A DNA stretch of 6,701 nt, taken from contig JALOKS010000341.1 in NCBI GenBank assembly GCA_025456385.1, forward strand, positions 1-6,701, given 5' to 3'. The position numbers were made by a program, and so were the translations under genes. This stretch comes from Thermoanaerobaculales bacterium. GTDB taxonomy: Bacteria > Acidobacteriota > Thermoanaerobaculia > Thermoanaerobaculales > Sulfomarinibacteraceae. Below the pieces are notes generated by a model. That model had not been told where the DNA came from, searched no databases, and saw only the letters and a program-made list of their open reading frames with translations. The stretch's first letter is position 1. Every line of letters starts with the position of its first letter. Shown here piece after piece: positions 1 to 6,600 of this stretch.

Positions 1-2508
1 CCGGTGGCCTTCGTCGGCCGGGTGAGCGGCGACGGGCGGGTCGTTGTCCACGACGCGGCCGACGGAACCACCCCGGTCGACCTCGCGCTCGACGAGGTGC
101 TCGGCGAGATGCCGCAGAAGACCTTCGAGCTCGAGCGCCGCGCGCGCCCCGCGGCGCCGCTGCGCCTGCCCCCGGAGCTCGACGTCGCCGCCGCGCTCGA
201 GCGGGTGCTTCGCCTGCTCGCGGTCGGCTCCAAGCGCTTCCTCACCACCAAGGTCGACCGCTCGGTGAGCGGGCTCGTGGCGCGCCAGCAGTGCGCGGGC
301 CCGCTCCAGCTCACGGTCGCCGACGTCGCGGTGATCGCCCAGAGCCACTTCGGGTGCACCGGTGCGGCCACCGCCATCGGCGAGCAGCCGCTCAGGGGCC
401 TCGTCGATCCGGCTGCGATGGCGCGCATGGCGGTCGGCGAGGCCTTGACCAACCTCGTCTGGGCGCAGGTGACGGCCCTCGAGGACGTGCGCTGCTCGGC
501 AAACTGGATGTGGGCCGCCAAGCTGCCCGGCGAGGGCGCCGACCTGTACGACGCCGCGCTCGCCATGAGCGGGCTCATGACGAGGCTCGGGATCGCGGTC
601 GACGGCGGCAAGGACAGCCTCTCGATGGCGGCGCGCGCACCGCTCGCGGACGGCGACGAGGAGCTCGTCAAGGCTCCGGGCTCGCTGGTCATCTCGGCCT
701 ACGTCACCTGCCCCGACGTCCGCCGCACGCTGACCCCCGATCTCGAGCTGCCGGGCCGCGGCCGCCTGCTCGTCATCGACCTCGGCGGCGGCCGTCACCG
801 CCTCGGCGGCTCGGCGCTCGCGCAGGCCGTCGCCCAGGTCGGCGACGAGTGCCCGGACGTCGACGACCCGGAGCTGCTGGCGCGAGCCTTCACCGCCGTC
901 CAGCGGCTGCTCGTCGAAGGCGTGCCGAGCGCGGGCCACGACCGCTCCGACGGCGGCCTGATCACCGCCCTCCTCGAGATGGCTTTCGCCGGCAACTGCG
1001 GGATCGAGGTCGAGCTCGACGGCGACGATCCGCTCGCGGTGCTCTTCAACGAGGAGCTCGGGCTGATCCTCGAGGTCGACGAGGACGACGTCGCCGCGAC
1101 CCTCGGCGCCCTGCGCGATGTCGGGGTGCCCTGCGCCCTGGTCGGCCGCACCCTCGCCGAGCCCGAGGTCCGGGTCTCGGTCGGCGGCCGGCGGGCGCTC
1201 ACCGGCGACATGCGCGAGCTCCGCGACCTCTGGGAGGCGACCTCCTTCCGGCTCGAGCTCGAGCAGGCGGATCCGGCCTGCGTGGCCGCCGAGCGGGAGG
1301 GGCTTCGCCACCGGACCACGCCGCCGTACAGGCTCGGCTTCGCACCCGCGCCCACCGCGCCCGCGGTCCGCGCGGCCGCCGCCCGCTTCCCGGTGGCCGT
1401 CCTGCGCGAGGAGGGCTCGAACGGCGACCGCGAGATGGCGGCGGCCTTCCTCGCCGCCGGCTTCGAGCCCTGGGACGTGGCGATGTCCGACCTCATCGCC
1501 GGCCGCATCACCCTCGAGCGCTTCCGGGGCGTCGCCGCGGTCGGCGGCTTCGCCCACGCCGACGCGCTCGACGCCGCCAAGGGCTGGGCGGGCTCGATCC
1601 GCTGCAACCCGAGCCTGTGGAAGCAGTTCGAAGCGTTTCTCGCCCGGCCCGACACCTTCAGCCTCGGGGTCTGCAACGGCTGCCAGCTGCTCGCCCTGCT
1701 CGGCTGGGTGCCGTGGCGGGGCCTCGAGGGAAGGGCCCAGCCGCGCTTCGTCCGCAATGCGTCCGGGCGCTTCGAGTCGCGCTTCGCGGCCGTCGCGATC
1801 CTCGACTCGCCGGCGATCATGCTGCGCGGCATGGCGGGCTCGGTGCTCGGGATCTGGACCGCCCACGGCGAGGGCCGGGCGCTGTTCCCCGACCCCGCGC
1901 TGCTCGCGCGGGTCGAGGACGAGCGCCTGGCGCCGATCCGCTACGTCGACGACGCGGGCGCCGTCACGGAGAGCTACCCGGCGAACCCGAACGGCTCGCC
2001 TCGCGGCATCGCCGCCCTGTGCTCGGCCGACGGCCGGCACCTCGCCCTGATGCCGCACCCGGAGCGCAGCTTCCTGCCCTGGCACTGGGGCTGGATGCCG
2101 CGCGAGTGGCGGGCCCTCGAGGTCGCACCCTGGCTCAGGATGTTCCAGAACGCGCGCACCTGGTGCGATGCCCGGATGCAGGGCGAGTGGGCCGTGGCCT
2201 GGTCACCTCCGGGTCGTTCCCTTCGGTTGGTAGCTGGCGAAAGCATGACTCGCCTCCGGCAGCACTCCCGAGCCCGGCCTGGCGCCGGCGCTGCCCACTG
2301 CAGCTGTCACTGTCTCTGGCCGCGGCCCCTGCTCCTGCCGCCGACCACCGATCGCAGGCATCCGCCCTCAGATGCCCCGCCGCCCGAAAATCCAGAATCC
2401 AAGATCCAATATCCAATATCCAATATCCAAGATCCAAAATCGCCTCGTGCCCACCCCAGGTTGTCCAGAATGAGCCGAGAGTCTCAACGTTCGGACGTTC
2501 GAAGGTGA
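1..2508 (+). CDS. purL: Phosphoribosylformylglycinamidine synthase, large type (5'-truncated by window)
   Basis: This enzyme converts FGAR, glutamine and ATP to FGAM in the fourth step of de novo purine synthesis, in the cytoplasm. The frame is already open at base 1, so the N-terminal third lies outside the window. Residues are counted from the GTG at base 4. The start is the end of the first AIRS-C-like domain. The second ATP/FGAM-binding half follows (DRSVSGLVARQQ near 85-97, AVGEALTNL near 142-150, DGGKDSLSM near 200-208), then its AIRS-C domain (DRSDGGL near 314). A fused class I glutamine amidotransferase begins around residue 462. It has nucleophile Cys557 in GVCNGCQL (codon 1672-1674) and the His/Glu pair in MPHPERS (2056-2064). 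Phrases such as REEGSNGDREMA and RPDTFSLGVCNGCQLLALLGW resemble animal FGAM synthases more than the E. coli enzyme. Homology ends at NARTWCD (base 2169). The frame stays open for 112 more low-complexity codons, through a heptad array, to TGA 2506-2508. The native stop may be lost or hidden by a frameshift. Identity is very secure; the 3' end is not. Confidence 0.95.
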   Translation, partial: PVAFVGRVSGDGRVVVHDAADGTTPVDLALDEVLGEMPQKTFELERRARPAAPLRLPPELDVAAALERVLRLLAVGSKRFLTTKVDRSVSGLVARQQCAGPLQLTVADVAVIAQSHFGCTGAATAIGEQPLRGLVDPAAMARMAVGEALTNLVWAQVTALEDVRCSANWMWAAKLPGEGADLYDAALAMSGLMTRLGIAVDGGKDSLSMAARAPLADGDEELVKAPGSLVISAYVTCPDVRRTLTPDLELPGRGRLLVIDLGGGRHRLGGSALAQAVAQVGDECPDVDDPELLARAFTAVQRLLVEGVPSAGHDRSDGGLITALLEMAFAGNCGIEVELDGDDPLAVLFNEELGLILEVDEDDVAATLGALRDVGVPCALVGRTLAEPEVRVSVGGRRALTGDMRELRDLWEATSFRLELEQADPACVAAEREGLRHRTTPPYRLGFAPAPTAPAVRAAAARFPVAVLREEGSNGDREMAAAFLAAGFEPWDVAMSDLIAGRITLERFRGVAAVGGFAHADALDAAKGWAGSIRCNPSLWKQFEAFLARPDTFSLGVCNGCQLLALLGWVPWRGLEGRAQPRFVRNASGRFESRFAAVAILDSPAIMLRGMAGSVLGIWTAHGEGRALFPDPALLARVEDERLAPIRYVDDAGAVTESYPANPNGSPRGIAALCSADGRHLALMPHPERSFLPWHWGWMPREWRALEVAPWLRMFQNARTWCDARMQGEWAVAWSPPGRSLRLVAGESMTRLRQHSRARPGAGAAHCSCHCLWPRPLLLPPTTDRRHPPSDAPPPENPESKIQYPISNIQDPKSPRAHPRLSRMSRESQRSDVRR
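2387..2442. repeat. Heptad array A (AATATCC family, 8 units)
   Basis: Eight consecutive 7-bp units: AAAATCC, AGAATCC, AAGATCC, three AATATCC, AAGATCC, AAAATCG. The 3' half of each unit (ATCC) is nearly constant, while the first part varies symmetrically about the central three identical copies. The array sits between purL and the convergent walJ-like gene, inside the anomalous open tail of purL. No unit creates a stop on either strand. The remaining stretch (2170-2386 and 2443-2523) shows no gene, RNA or convincing terminator; only a 5-bp stem with a TCGG loop (2486-2499) is visible, with no T-tract. Confidence 0.93.
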
Positions 2509-2523
2509 AAGCGCTGCAACCCG

Positions 2524-3333
2524 TCAGCGGCGTGACGCTGCCGGCGGCAGGTCGTGGCGCTCGAGCATCGCACCTCTGTTTCCGATCGCGACCCGCAGCA
2601 TCTCCCCCCGGGTCACCGCCGCAACCGGGATCGCCCTCTCCACCGCCTCGTCGAGGGTCCGGCTCACCAGGCCCGGATGGTTGTTCTCGGCCGAGAGGTG
2701 GAGTCCGACCACCGCCTTGAGAGCCGACGAACGCAGCGCGCTCACGGCGTCGCCGCTCCTGGCGTTGCTGAGGTGCCCCGTGCTCGAGCTGATGCGCTGC
2801 TTCAGGGGCCACGGGTAGGGGCCGTTGCGGAGCATGTCGGGGTCGTGGTTGGCCTCGACCAGCAGCACCTCGCAGCCCCGCATCCGGCGCTCGAGGAGGG
2901 TCGTGATGCGGCCGGTGTCGGTGCAGAGGGCCGCGCTGTGACGGCCGTCGTCGAAGATGAAGGCGACCGGTTCGCGGGCGTCGTGCGAGGTGCTGACCGG
3001 CGTCACCCGCAGATCGCCGAAGACCAGGGTCGTCCCGGAGCACAGCTCGCCGCCGCCGTCGCTGCGCAGCGCGAGCTGCGACCAGGTGCCGCGGGTCGCC
3101 CACACCGGAGCCTCCCGGTGGCGGCGCAGGAAGACCTCGAGACCGCGCACGTGGTCCGAGTGCTCGTGGGTCAGAAGCACGGCGGCGACCTCGGCGGGCT
3201 CGGCGTTGAGTGCCCGCAGGCGTCGGCTCAGCTGCTGCGCCGAAACGCCGGCGTCCACCAGCACCGACACGCCGCCGGCGCGGACCAGGGTCGCGTTGCC
3301 CGACGAGCCCGAGGCGAGGACCAGCAGCTCCAC
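2524..3333 (-). CDS. walJ: WalJ/YycJ-like metallo-beta-lactamase-fold hydrolase
   Basis: Predicted cytoplasmic MBL-fold metallohydrolase of 269 residues, the family's usual size (about 265). The start is GTG at 3333-3331, because the conserved strand VELLVLASGSSGN begins there; an upstream start at 3417 would add 28 Arg-rich residues that are shadow of dut. Metal-binding residues are visible: THEHSDH (H56, H58, D60, H61), SHD (H117), TDTG (D139) and EANHD (H163). Family-specific signatures follow: YPWPLKQRI then GHLSN (H187), and LHLSAENN near the C-terminus. Bacillus members sit beside the WalKR two-component genes and have been linked to cell-wall control and to DNA exonuclease activity; neither role can be read from this sequence. 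The gene starts 2 nt after the dut stop without a clear Shine-Dalgarno site, which suggests translational coupling. Its end faces the purL stop across 15 bp. Confidence 0.92.
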   Translation of the reverse strand: MELLVLASGSSGNATLVRAGGVSVLVDAGVSAQQLSRRLRALNAEPAEVAAVLLTHEHSDHVRGLEVFLRRHREAPVWATRGTWSQLALRSDGGGELCSGTTLVFGDLRVTPVSTSHDAREPVAFIFDDGRHSAALCTDTGRITTLLERRMRGCEVLLVEANHDPDMLRNGPYPWPLKQRISSSTGHLSNARSGDAVSALRSSALKAVVGLHLSAENNHPGLVSRTLDEAVERAIPVAAVTRGEMLRVAIGNRGAMLERHDLPPAASRR

Positions 3334-3335
3334 AC

Positions 3336-3782
3336 TCAGGTCCCGGTCGAGCCGAAGCCGCCGGCGCCCCGGCGCGACGGGTCGAGCGCGGCGACCGCGG
3401 CGAAGCTCGCCCGGCACACCGGCGCGATCACGAGCTGCGCCATGCGGTCGCCGCGGCGGATCGCGGCCGACTCGCCGCCCAGGTTCACCAGCAGCACCTT
3501 GAGCTCGCCGCGGAAGTCACTGTCGATGGTGCCCGGTGCGTTGAGGACCGTCAGGCCATGCCGCGCCGCGAGCCCCGAACGCGGGCGCACCTGCCCCTCG
3601 TAACCGGCCGGAATCTCGAGCTCGAGACCGGTGGGCACGGCCACCCGCTCCCCGGGAGCCACCACCAGCTCGCCTGCGACCGCCGCACACAGGTCGGCCC
3701 CTGCCGACCCCGCGGTGGCGTAGGCCGGCAGCGGCAGGCCCTCGGCGTGCGGCAGGCGGCGGACGCGGACCTCGACGGTCAT
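3336..3782 (-). CDS. dut: Deoxyuridine 5'-triphosphate nucleotidohydrolase (dUTPase)
   Basis: Trimeric cytoplasmic enzyme hydrolysing dUTP to dUMP and pyrophosphate, keeping uracil out of DNA and feeding dTMP synthesis. The 148-residue product carries all five dUTPase motifs in order: AGSAGADL (24-31), PRSGLA (67-72), GTIDSDFRG (84-92, catalytic Asp87), RRGDRMAQL (109-117) and the Gly-rich C-terminal arm RGAGGFGSTG (138-147). Motif III has Phe90 where many family members have the Tyr that stacks on the deoxyribose, a conservative change. The ATG at 3782-3780 is chosen because VEVRVRRL aligns with the usual N-terminus. A GTG at 3800 would add six residues. Neither has a Shine-Dalgarno site; a run of six C precedes the ATG on the coding strand. 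It is the upstream partner of the walJ-like gene and lies 139 bp downstream of the peptidase gene, separated by a heptad array. Confidence 0.95.
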   Translation of the reverse strand: MTVEVRVRRLPHAEGLPLPAYATAGSAGADLCAAVAGELVVAPGERVAVPTGLELEIPAGYEGQVRPRSGLAARHGLTVLNAPGTIDSDFRGELKVLLVNLGGESAAIRRGDRMAQLVIAPVCRASFAAVAALDPSRRGAGGFGSTGT

Positions 3783-3803
3783 GGGGGGATGATACGACAC
3801 TAG

Positions 3804-3838
3804 GAAGTCGGAATTCGGAATTTGGAATTCGGAGTTCC
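3804..3838. repeat. Heptad array B (GAATTCG family, 5 units)
   Basis: Five contiguous 7-bp units: GAAGTCG, GAATTCG, GAATTTG, GAATTCG, GAGTTCC. It fills part of the 139-bp gap between the M16 peptidase stop and the dut start. Units contain the palindrome GAATTC, as in arrays D, E and F, but here the outer units have diverged, so this array looks older or is under less homogenising pressure. The rest of the gap (3839-3921) holds a short AT-richer pocket near 3870-3905 with no convincing promoter. Confidence 0.9.
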
Positions 3839-3921
3839 GGCCGACCCACGTGGCGGCCGCCGACAGATCAGACTATTCGATTCGTACATCTTTCCCGCCA
3901 GCAAATCGCGGCAGCGAATGG

Positions 3922-5154
3922 CTAGGCGACGCGGATGGCGGCACCCTCGGGGCCGCTGACGGCGGAGGCCATGCGTTCGGGCCGCAGGAGCTCGGCTGCG
4001 AGGTCGCGCACCTCCGCGACCGTCACCGCGGCGAGCTCGCGCCGCGCGGCCTCGGGGTCGAAGCGCCGGCCGCGGTCGAGCACCTCGCCGACGTCGAGCG
4101 TGCACAGGCCGCCCGGCGACTCGAGGTCCATCTCGAGGCCCCGCGCGAGTCCCTCCCGCGCCGCCTCGACCTCGCCGTCCTCGAGGTCGCGCGCGATACG
4201 GGCGAGCTCCTCGCGGATCAGGCGCAGGGCGTCGGCGAAGGCCGCCGGCGCGCAGGCCCAACCGATCTCCAGGAGCCCGCCGAGCCGCCGCAGCACGGGG
4301 CCCGACCAGACATCGTAGGTGAGGCCCTCGTCCTCGCGGAGGCGCTGGAAGAGGCGGCTGGCCGCGCCGTCGCCCAGACAACGGTTGAGGATGACGAGCG
4401 CGGTGACCCTCGGGTCGCCGGCCGCCAGGGCCTCGAAGCCGAGCCGCGCATGCACCTGCTCGGTGCCCTCGCGGCTGAGGTCGAGGTGGCTGCCCCGCCA
4501 GCGCAGGGCGGGCAGCGGAGGCGGCTGCGCCGGGAGCGCGAGCGGCAGGCGGGCGAGCCGGGCGGCGACCGCCGCCGGCTCGACGTCGCCGACCACCGCA
4601 GCCAGCATCCCACCCGGCCGCAGCAGCGTCTGATGGTGGCGCCGGAGGTTCACCGGGGTCAGTCGCGCGAGCGACTCGCGGGTGCCGATGACCGGCCGGG
4701 CCAGGGGGTGGCGCCCCCAGGCCGCGCGCAGCATCGCCTCCTCGACCTGGTCCGCGGGGTCGTCCTCCACCAGCTCGAGCTCGGCCTGGGTGACCCTGAG
4801 CTCGAGGGCGACGTCGTCCGGGGCGAAGGTCGGGCTCGTCACCGCATCCACGATCAGATCCAGCGCCTCGTCCACGGCGTCGACGGTGGTGTTGATGCTG
4901 ACGCCCATCAGCTCGGAGCTCGTCCACGCGTCGACCTCGCCGCCGAGACGGTCGATGGCCAGGGCCAGCGAGTGGCGGCTGCGCCCGCCGCAGGAGCGCA
5001 GGGTCAGGTGCTCCACCAGGTGCGTCGCACCGGCCAGCGACGACGGATCGTGCGCGGCGCCGCGGGTGATCCAGATGCCGGCGGCGATCGTCCGCCGACC
5101 CGGAACGGGCTGGACCAGGAGCGCAGGCGGGTTGGGGGCCTCGGGTCTCGACAC
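3922..5154 (-). CDS. M16 family zinc metallopeptidase
   Basis: Predicted pitrilysin/mitochondrial-processing-peptidase-like protease of 410 residues, the usual size of the short two-domain bacterial M16 proteins. The inverted zinc motif is intact: HLVEH at residues 45-49 (codons from 5022) gives ligands His45 and His49 and the catalytic Glu48. Glu125, 76 residues after His49, fits the third ligand, and Glu118 fits the conserved second acidic residue. The C-terminal domain carries the expected REDEGLTYDV substrate-binding Arg/Tyr segment. No signal peptide is apparent, so a cytoplasmic location is likely. The GTG at 5154-5152 is chosen because conserved sequence begins just after it. The frame remains open upstream to 5490, but that extension translates the GAGATGC array and the end of the next gene. 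Bacterial M16 proteins often occur in pairs with an inactive partner; none is present here. The substrate is unknown, and proximity to pseudopilins does not prove a role in secretion. Confidence 0.9.
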   Translation of the reverse strand: MSRPEAPNPPALLVQPVPGRRTIAAGIWITRGAAHDPSSLAGATHLVEHLTLRSCGGRSRHSLALAIDRLGGEVDAWTSSELMGVSINTTVDAVDEALDLIVDAVTSPTFAPDDVALELRVTQAELELVEDDPADQVEEAMLRAAWGRHPLARPVIGTRESLARLTPVNLRRHHQTLLRPGGMLAAVVGDVEPAAVAARLARLPLALPAQPPPLPALRWRGSHLDLSREGTEQVHARLGFEALAAGDPRVTALVILNRCLGDGAASRLFQRLREDEGLTYDVWSGPVLRRLGGLLEIGWACAPAAFADALRLIREELARIARDLEDGEVEAAREGLARGLEMDLESPGGLCTLDVGEVLDRGRRFDPEAARRELAAVTVAEVRDLAAELLRPERMASAVSGPEGAAIRVA

Positions 5155-5162
5155 GGCGGGGA

Positions 5163-5191
5163 AGTGTAGCGCAGTCGCGGCGGCGCTGGAA
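5163..5191 (-). promoter_or_regulatory. Possible sigma70-like promoter for the M16 peptidase
   Basis: On the minus strand, TTCCAG (5191-5186) and TACACT (5168-5163) are separated by 17 bp, the optimal spacing. The -10 matches TATAAT at 4 of 6 positions and the -35 matches TTGACA poorly. Transcription would start about base 5156, almost at the GTG start (5154). This agrees with the absence of a Shine-Dalgarno site and suggests a leaderless mRNA. This is inference from two short, imperfect boxes. Confidence 0.3.
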
Positions 5192-5197
5192 TGGAGT

Positions 5198-5299
<102 letters not shown>

Positions 5300-5319
<20 letters not shown>

Positions 5320-5356
5320 GGCTGGGTGGACGGGAGGAACTCGTATCTCGTATCCG
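5300..5356. repeat. Heptad array C2: GTATCTC copies in two clusters
   Basis: GTATCTC occurs at 5300-5306 and 5307-5313, followed by the variant GTATCTG (5314-5320). After a 22-bp unique spacer, another GTATCTC (5343-5349) is followed by the variant GTATCCG (5350-5356). The reverse complement, GAGATAC, differs from the array C1 unit by one base, so C2 is effectively an inverted, diverged version of C1 placed 4 bp after it. Confidence 0.9.
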
Positions 5357-5374
5357 GGGAGCGGCCGGCAGCTC

Positions 5375-6124
5375 TCAGTAGTCGGGCGTGCCCGTGCGGC
5401 CCGGCGGCGGCGGCGTCGGATAGCCGAAGGGGGGCCACTGCTGGTCCGGGTCTGTCGGCTCTTCGGAACCGCCGGAGCCCCCGCCTCCACCCGGGCCGGT
5501 GCCCGCGTCGTCCCCTTCCTTGAAGACGAACTTCCACTCGTTGTACTTCGTGCGCCCCTCGTAGACCTTGATCGCGGTGCGGCCCGACAGGGAGTGGACG
5601 CCGATGATCGGGCCCACCTTCTCGCCGCTGCCGGGCCCTCGCGTGGTGAAGACCGGCGTCCGGGTCGGCGAGGGGCGCGGACCCCGACCGGTGGCGCCGC
5701 CCAGCTCCTGGCCCTCCTGGCCGAGGAACACGATGCCCCACTCCTCGGAGTCGGTGATGGGGTCCTTCCACTTGCGCCGCAGCACCTTGGGGTCGGCCTC
5801 CCACAGCTCCTTCATGCGCATCGGGTAGCGCCCGTACTTCTGCCGGTAGAGCCGGATCCCCTCGACGTACTGCTGGCCGCGGAAGATGAGCTCGGCCTCG
5901 CGCTCGCGCTGCATCTCGAAGCTCGCCAGCTGCACGGCAGCCGCCATCAGGATCGCCATCACGGCGACCACCATGATGACCATGGCGAGGGTGAAGCCGC
6001 CTTCGGCGGAATTCTGAATTCTGAATTCTGAATTCTGAATTCCCTTCCACCCCCCCGGAGACCGCAGACGGACGGACGCCCCTCCCGCCAGCTCCGAATT
6101 CCCAATTCCGAATTCCGAATTCAA
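5375..6124 (-). CDS. Divergent type II secretion/type IV pilus-like pseudopilin with repeat-built leader
   Basis: Inner-membrane prepilin, predicted to be cut by prepilin peptidase and built into a pseudopilus. The signature is AEGG|FTLAMVIMVVAVMAILM: cleavage after Gly43 (codon ending 5996), then a hydrophobic segment of about 20 residues, then a polar helix REREAELIFRGQQY. Position 5 of the mature protein is Met instead of the usual Glu. A globular region follows, with GRYP, KWKDPITD and GRTKYNEWKF, then a Gly/Pro-rich tail from about residue 205. The start is uncertain. The annotated TTG (6124) lies 4 nt after the upstream stop and gives a 43-residue leader largely encoded by heptad arrays E and D, longer than typical. 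No ATG, GTG or TTG lies between it and the cleavage site; an ATT at 6019 would give a normal 8-residue leader. Third of three consecutive pilin-like genes. The family is clear; its exact role in the pseudopilus is not known. Confidence 0.82.
   Translation of the reverse strand: MNSEFGIGNSELAGGASVRLRSPGGWKGIQNSEFRIQNSAEGGFTLAMVIMVVAVMAILMAAAVQLASFEMQREREAELIFRGQQYVEGIRLYRQKYGRYPMRMKELWEADPKVLRRKWKDPITDSEEWGIVFLGQEGQELGGATGRGPRPSPTRTPVFTTRGPGSGEKVGPIIGVHSLSGRTAIKVYEGRTKYNEWKFVFKEGDDAGTGPGGGGGSGGSEEPTDPDQQWPPFGYPTPPPPGRTGTPDY
6009..6043. repeat. Heptad array D (GAATTCT, 5 units)
   Basis: Four perfect GAATTCT copies followed by GAATTCC. On the coding (minus) strand they encode IQNSEF-type residues that end just four codons before the prepilin cleavage site of the third pseudopilin, so at least part of the array lies in its leader-coding sequence. 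A seven-base C run (6050-6056, G7 on the coding strand) lies just beyond it, a second slippage-prone tract in the same leader. Confidence 0.95.
6096..6123. repeat. Heptad array E (GAATTCC family, 4 units)
   Basis: Units GAATTCC, CAATTCC, GAATTCC and GAATTCA, preceded by a degenerate unit. It begins within the TTG start codon of the third pseudopilin, five bases after the stop of the second, and occupies the whole boundary between them. On the coding strand it reads as GGAATTC-type units. Confidence 0.92.
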
Positions 6125-6128
6125 GGTC

Positions 6129-6563
6129 TCACCACTCCGATATCAGCGTCCCGTCGAGCGCCACTCTCGTGGTGTCGGCGTAGCGCACGTCGATCACCAG
6201 CTGCGCGCCGCCGAGCTCGTCGTCCAGGGGCTCGAGCTCCTCGAGCTCGTCCGGCTCCGCGTACAGCTCCTCCCACGCCCCCTCCGCGGTGTTGGTGAAG
6301 GGATCGATCGGGATGTAGCGCAGGTAGCCGGCGTCGACCAGAGCCTGCAGGCTCTCCGGGTAGTAGCCCTTGTCGGCCAGGTGCTGGTCGATGCACGAAC
6401 GCAGCTGGTAGAGGTCGGCGCGGATCACGGCCTCGCGCGCCCGGATGGGGGCGTTCTTCATCGCCGGCAGGGCGACGGTGGCCAGGATGCCGATGATCGC
6501 CACCACCACGATGAGCTCGATCAGAGTGAACGCATATCGGGGCCCTGGGTGGCTGGGCGGCAT
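6129..6563 (-). CDS. GspG-like major pseudopilin (type II secretion/type IV pilus-like)
   Basis: Predicted pseudopilin of 144 residues. The N-terminus has the textbook class III signal FTLIELIVVVAIIGILATV, with Glu at mature position 5, after a short leader MPPSHPGPRYA. The residue before the cleavage site is Ala rather than the usual Gly. The membrane helix spans about residues 13-34. A GspG-type helix with DLYQLRSCIDQHLADKGYYP and the motif DAGYLRYIPIDPFTN follows. An unusually acidic stretch (near 92-114) precedes the C-terminal strands VIDVRYAD and VALDGTLISEW. The ATG at 6563 is chosen because it gives a normal leader length and lies just after heptad array F. ATGs at 6596 (4 nt after the upstream stop) and 6614 are in frame and would add 11 or 17 residues, partly repeat-encoded. 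It sits between two other pilin-like genes in one operon. Confidence 0.88.
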   Translation of the reverse strand: MPPSHPGPRYAFTLIELIVVVAIIGILATVALPAMKNAPIRAREAVIRADLYQLRSCIDQHLADKGYYPESLQALVDAGYLRYIPIDPFTNTAEGAWEELYAEPDELEELEPLDDELGGAQLVIDVRYADTTRVALDGTLISEW

Positions 6564-6566
6564 TCC

Positions 6567-6594
6567 GAATTCCGAATTCCGAATTCCTAATTCC
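6567..6594. repeat. Heptad array F (GAATTCC family, 4 units)
   Basis: Three perfect GAATTCC copies and one TAATTCC, with a partial unit (CATTCC) at the left edge that contains the chosen ATG of the second pseudopilin. It fills the space between the stop of the first pilin-like gene (6601) and that ATG. On the coding strand the units read GGAATTC, so a GGA triplet recurs every 7 nt upstream of the start, which could act as a weak ribosome-binding element. Confidence 0.93.
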
Positions 6595-6600
6595 ATCGTG

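Noticed and set aside
2486..2499. Small hairpin (AACGT, TCGG loop, ACGTT) at the purL end as a terminator
   Set aside because: Only a 5-bp stem with no T-tract on either strand.
291..2720. Long overlapping frames on both strands across purL, the peptidase and the pilins
   Set aside because: Arg/Pro/Ala-rich shadow translations typical of high-GC DNA, with no recognisable motifs, overlapping genes with intact catalytic motifs.
3261..3284. Phe90 in dUTPase motif III as a loss of function
   Set aside because: Not pursued: the catalytic Asp87 and all five motifs are intact and Tyr to Phe is conservative. The dUTPase codes across 3336-3782; no defect is visible there or in the neighbouring start of the walJ-like gene.
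3875..3904. TTGCTG, 18 bp, TCGAAT on the minus strand as a dut promoter
   Set aside because: Both boxes are poor matches and the spacing is not optimal; a chance match in an AT-richer pocket cannot be excluded.
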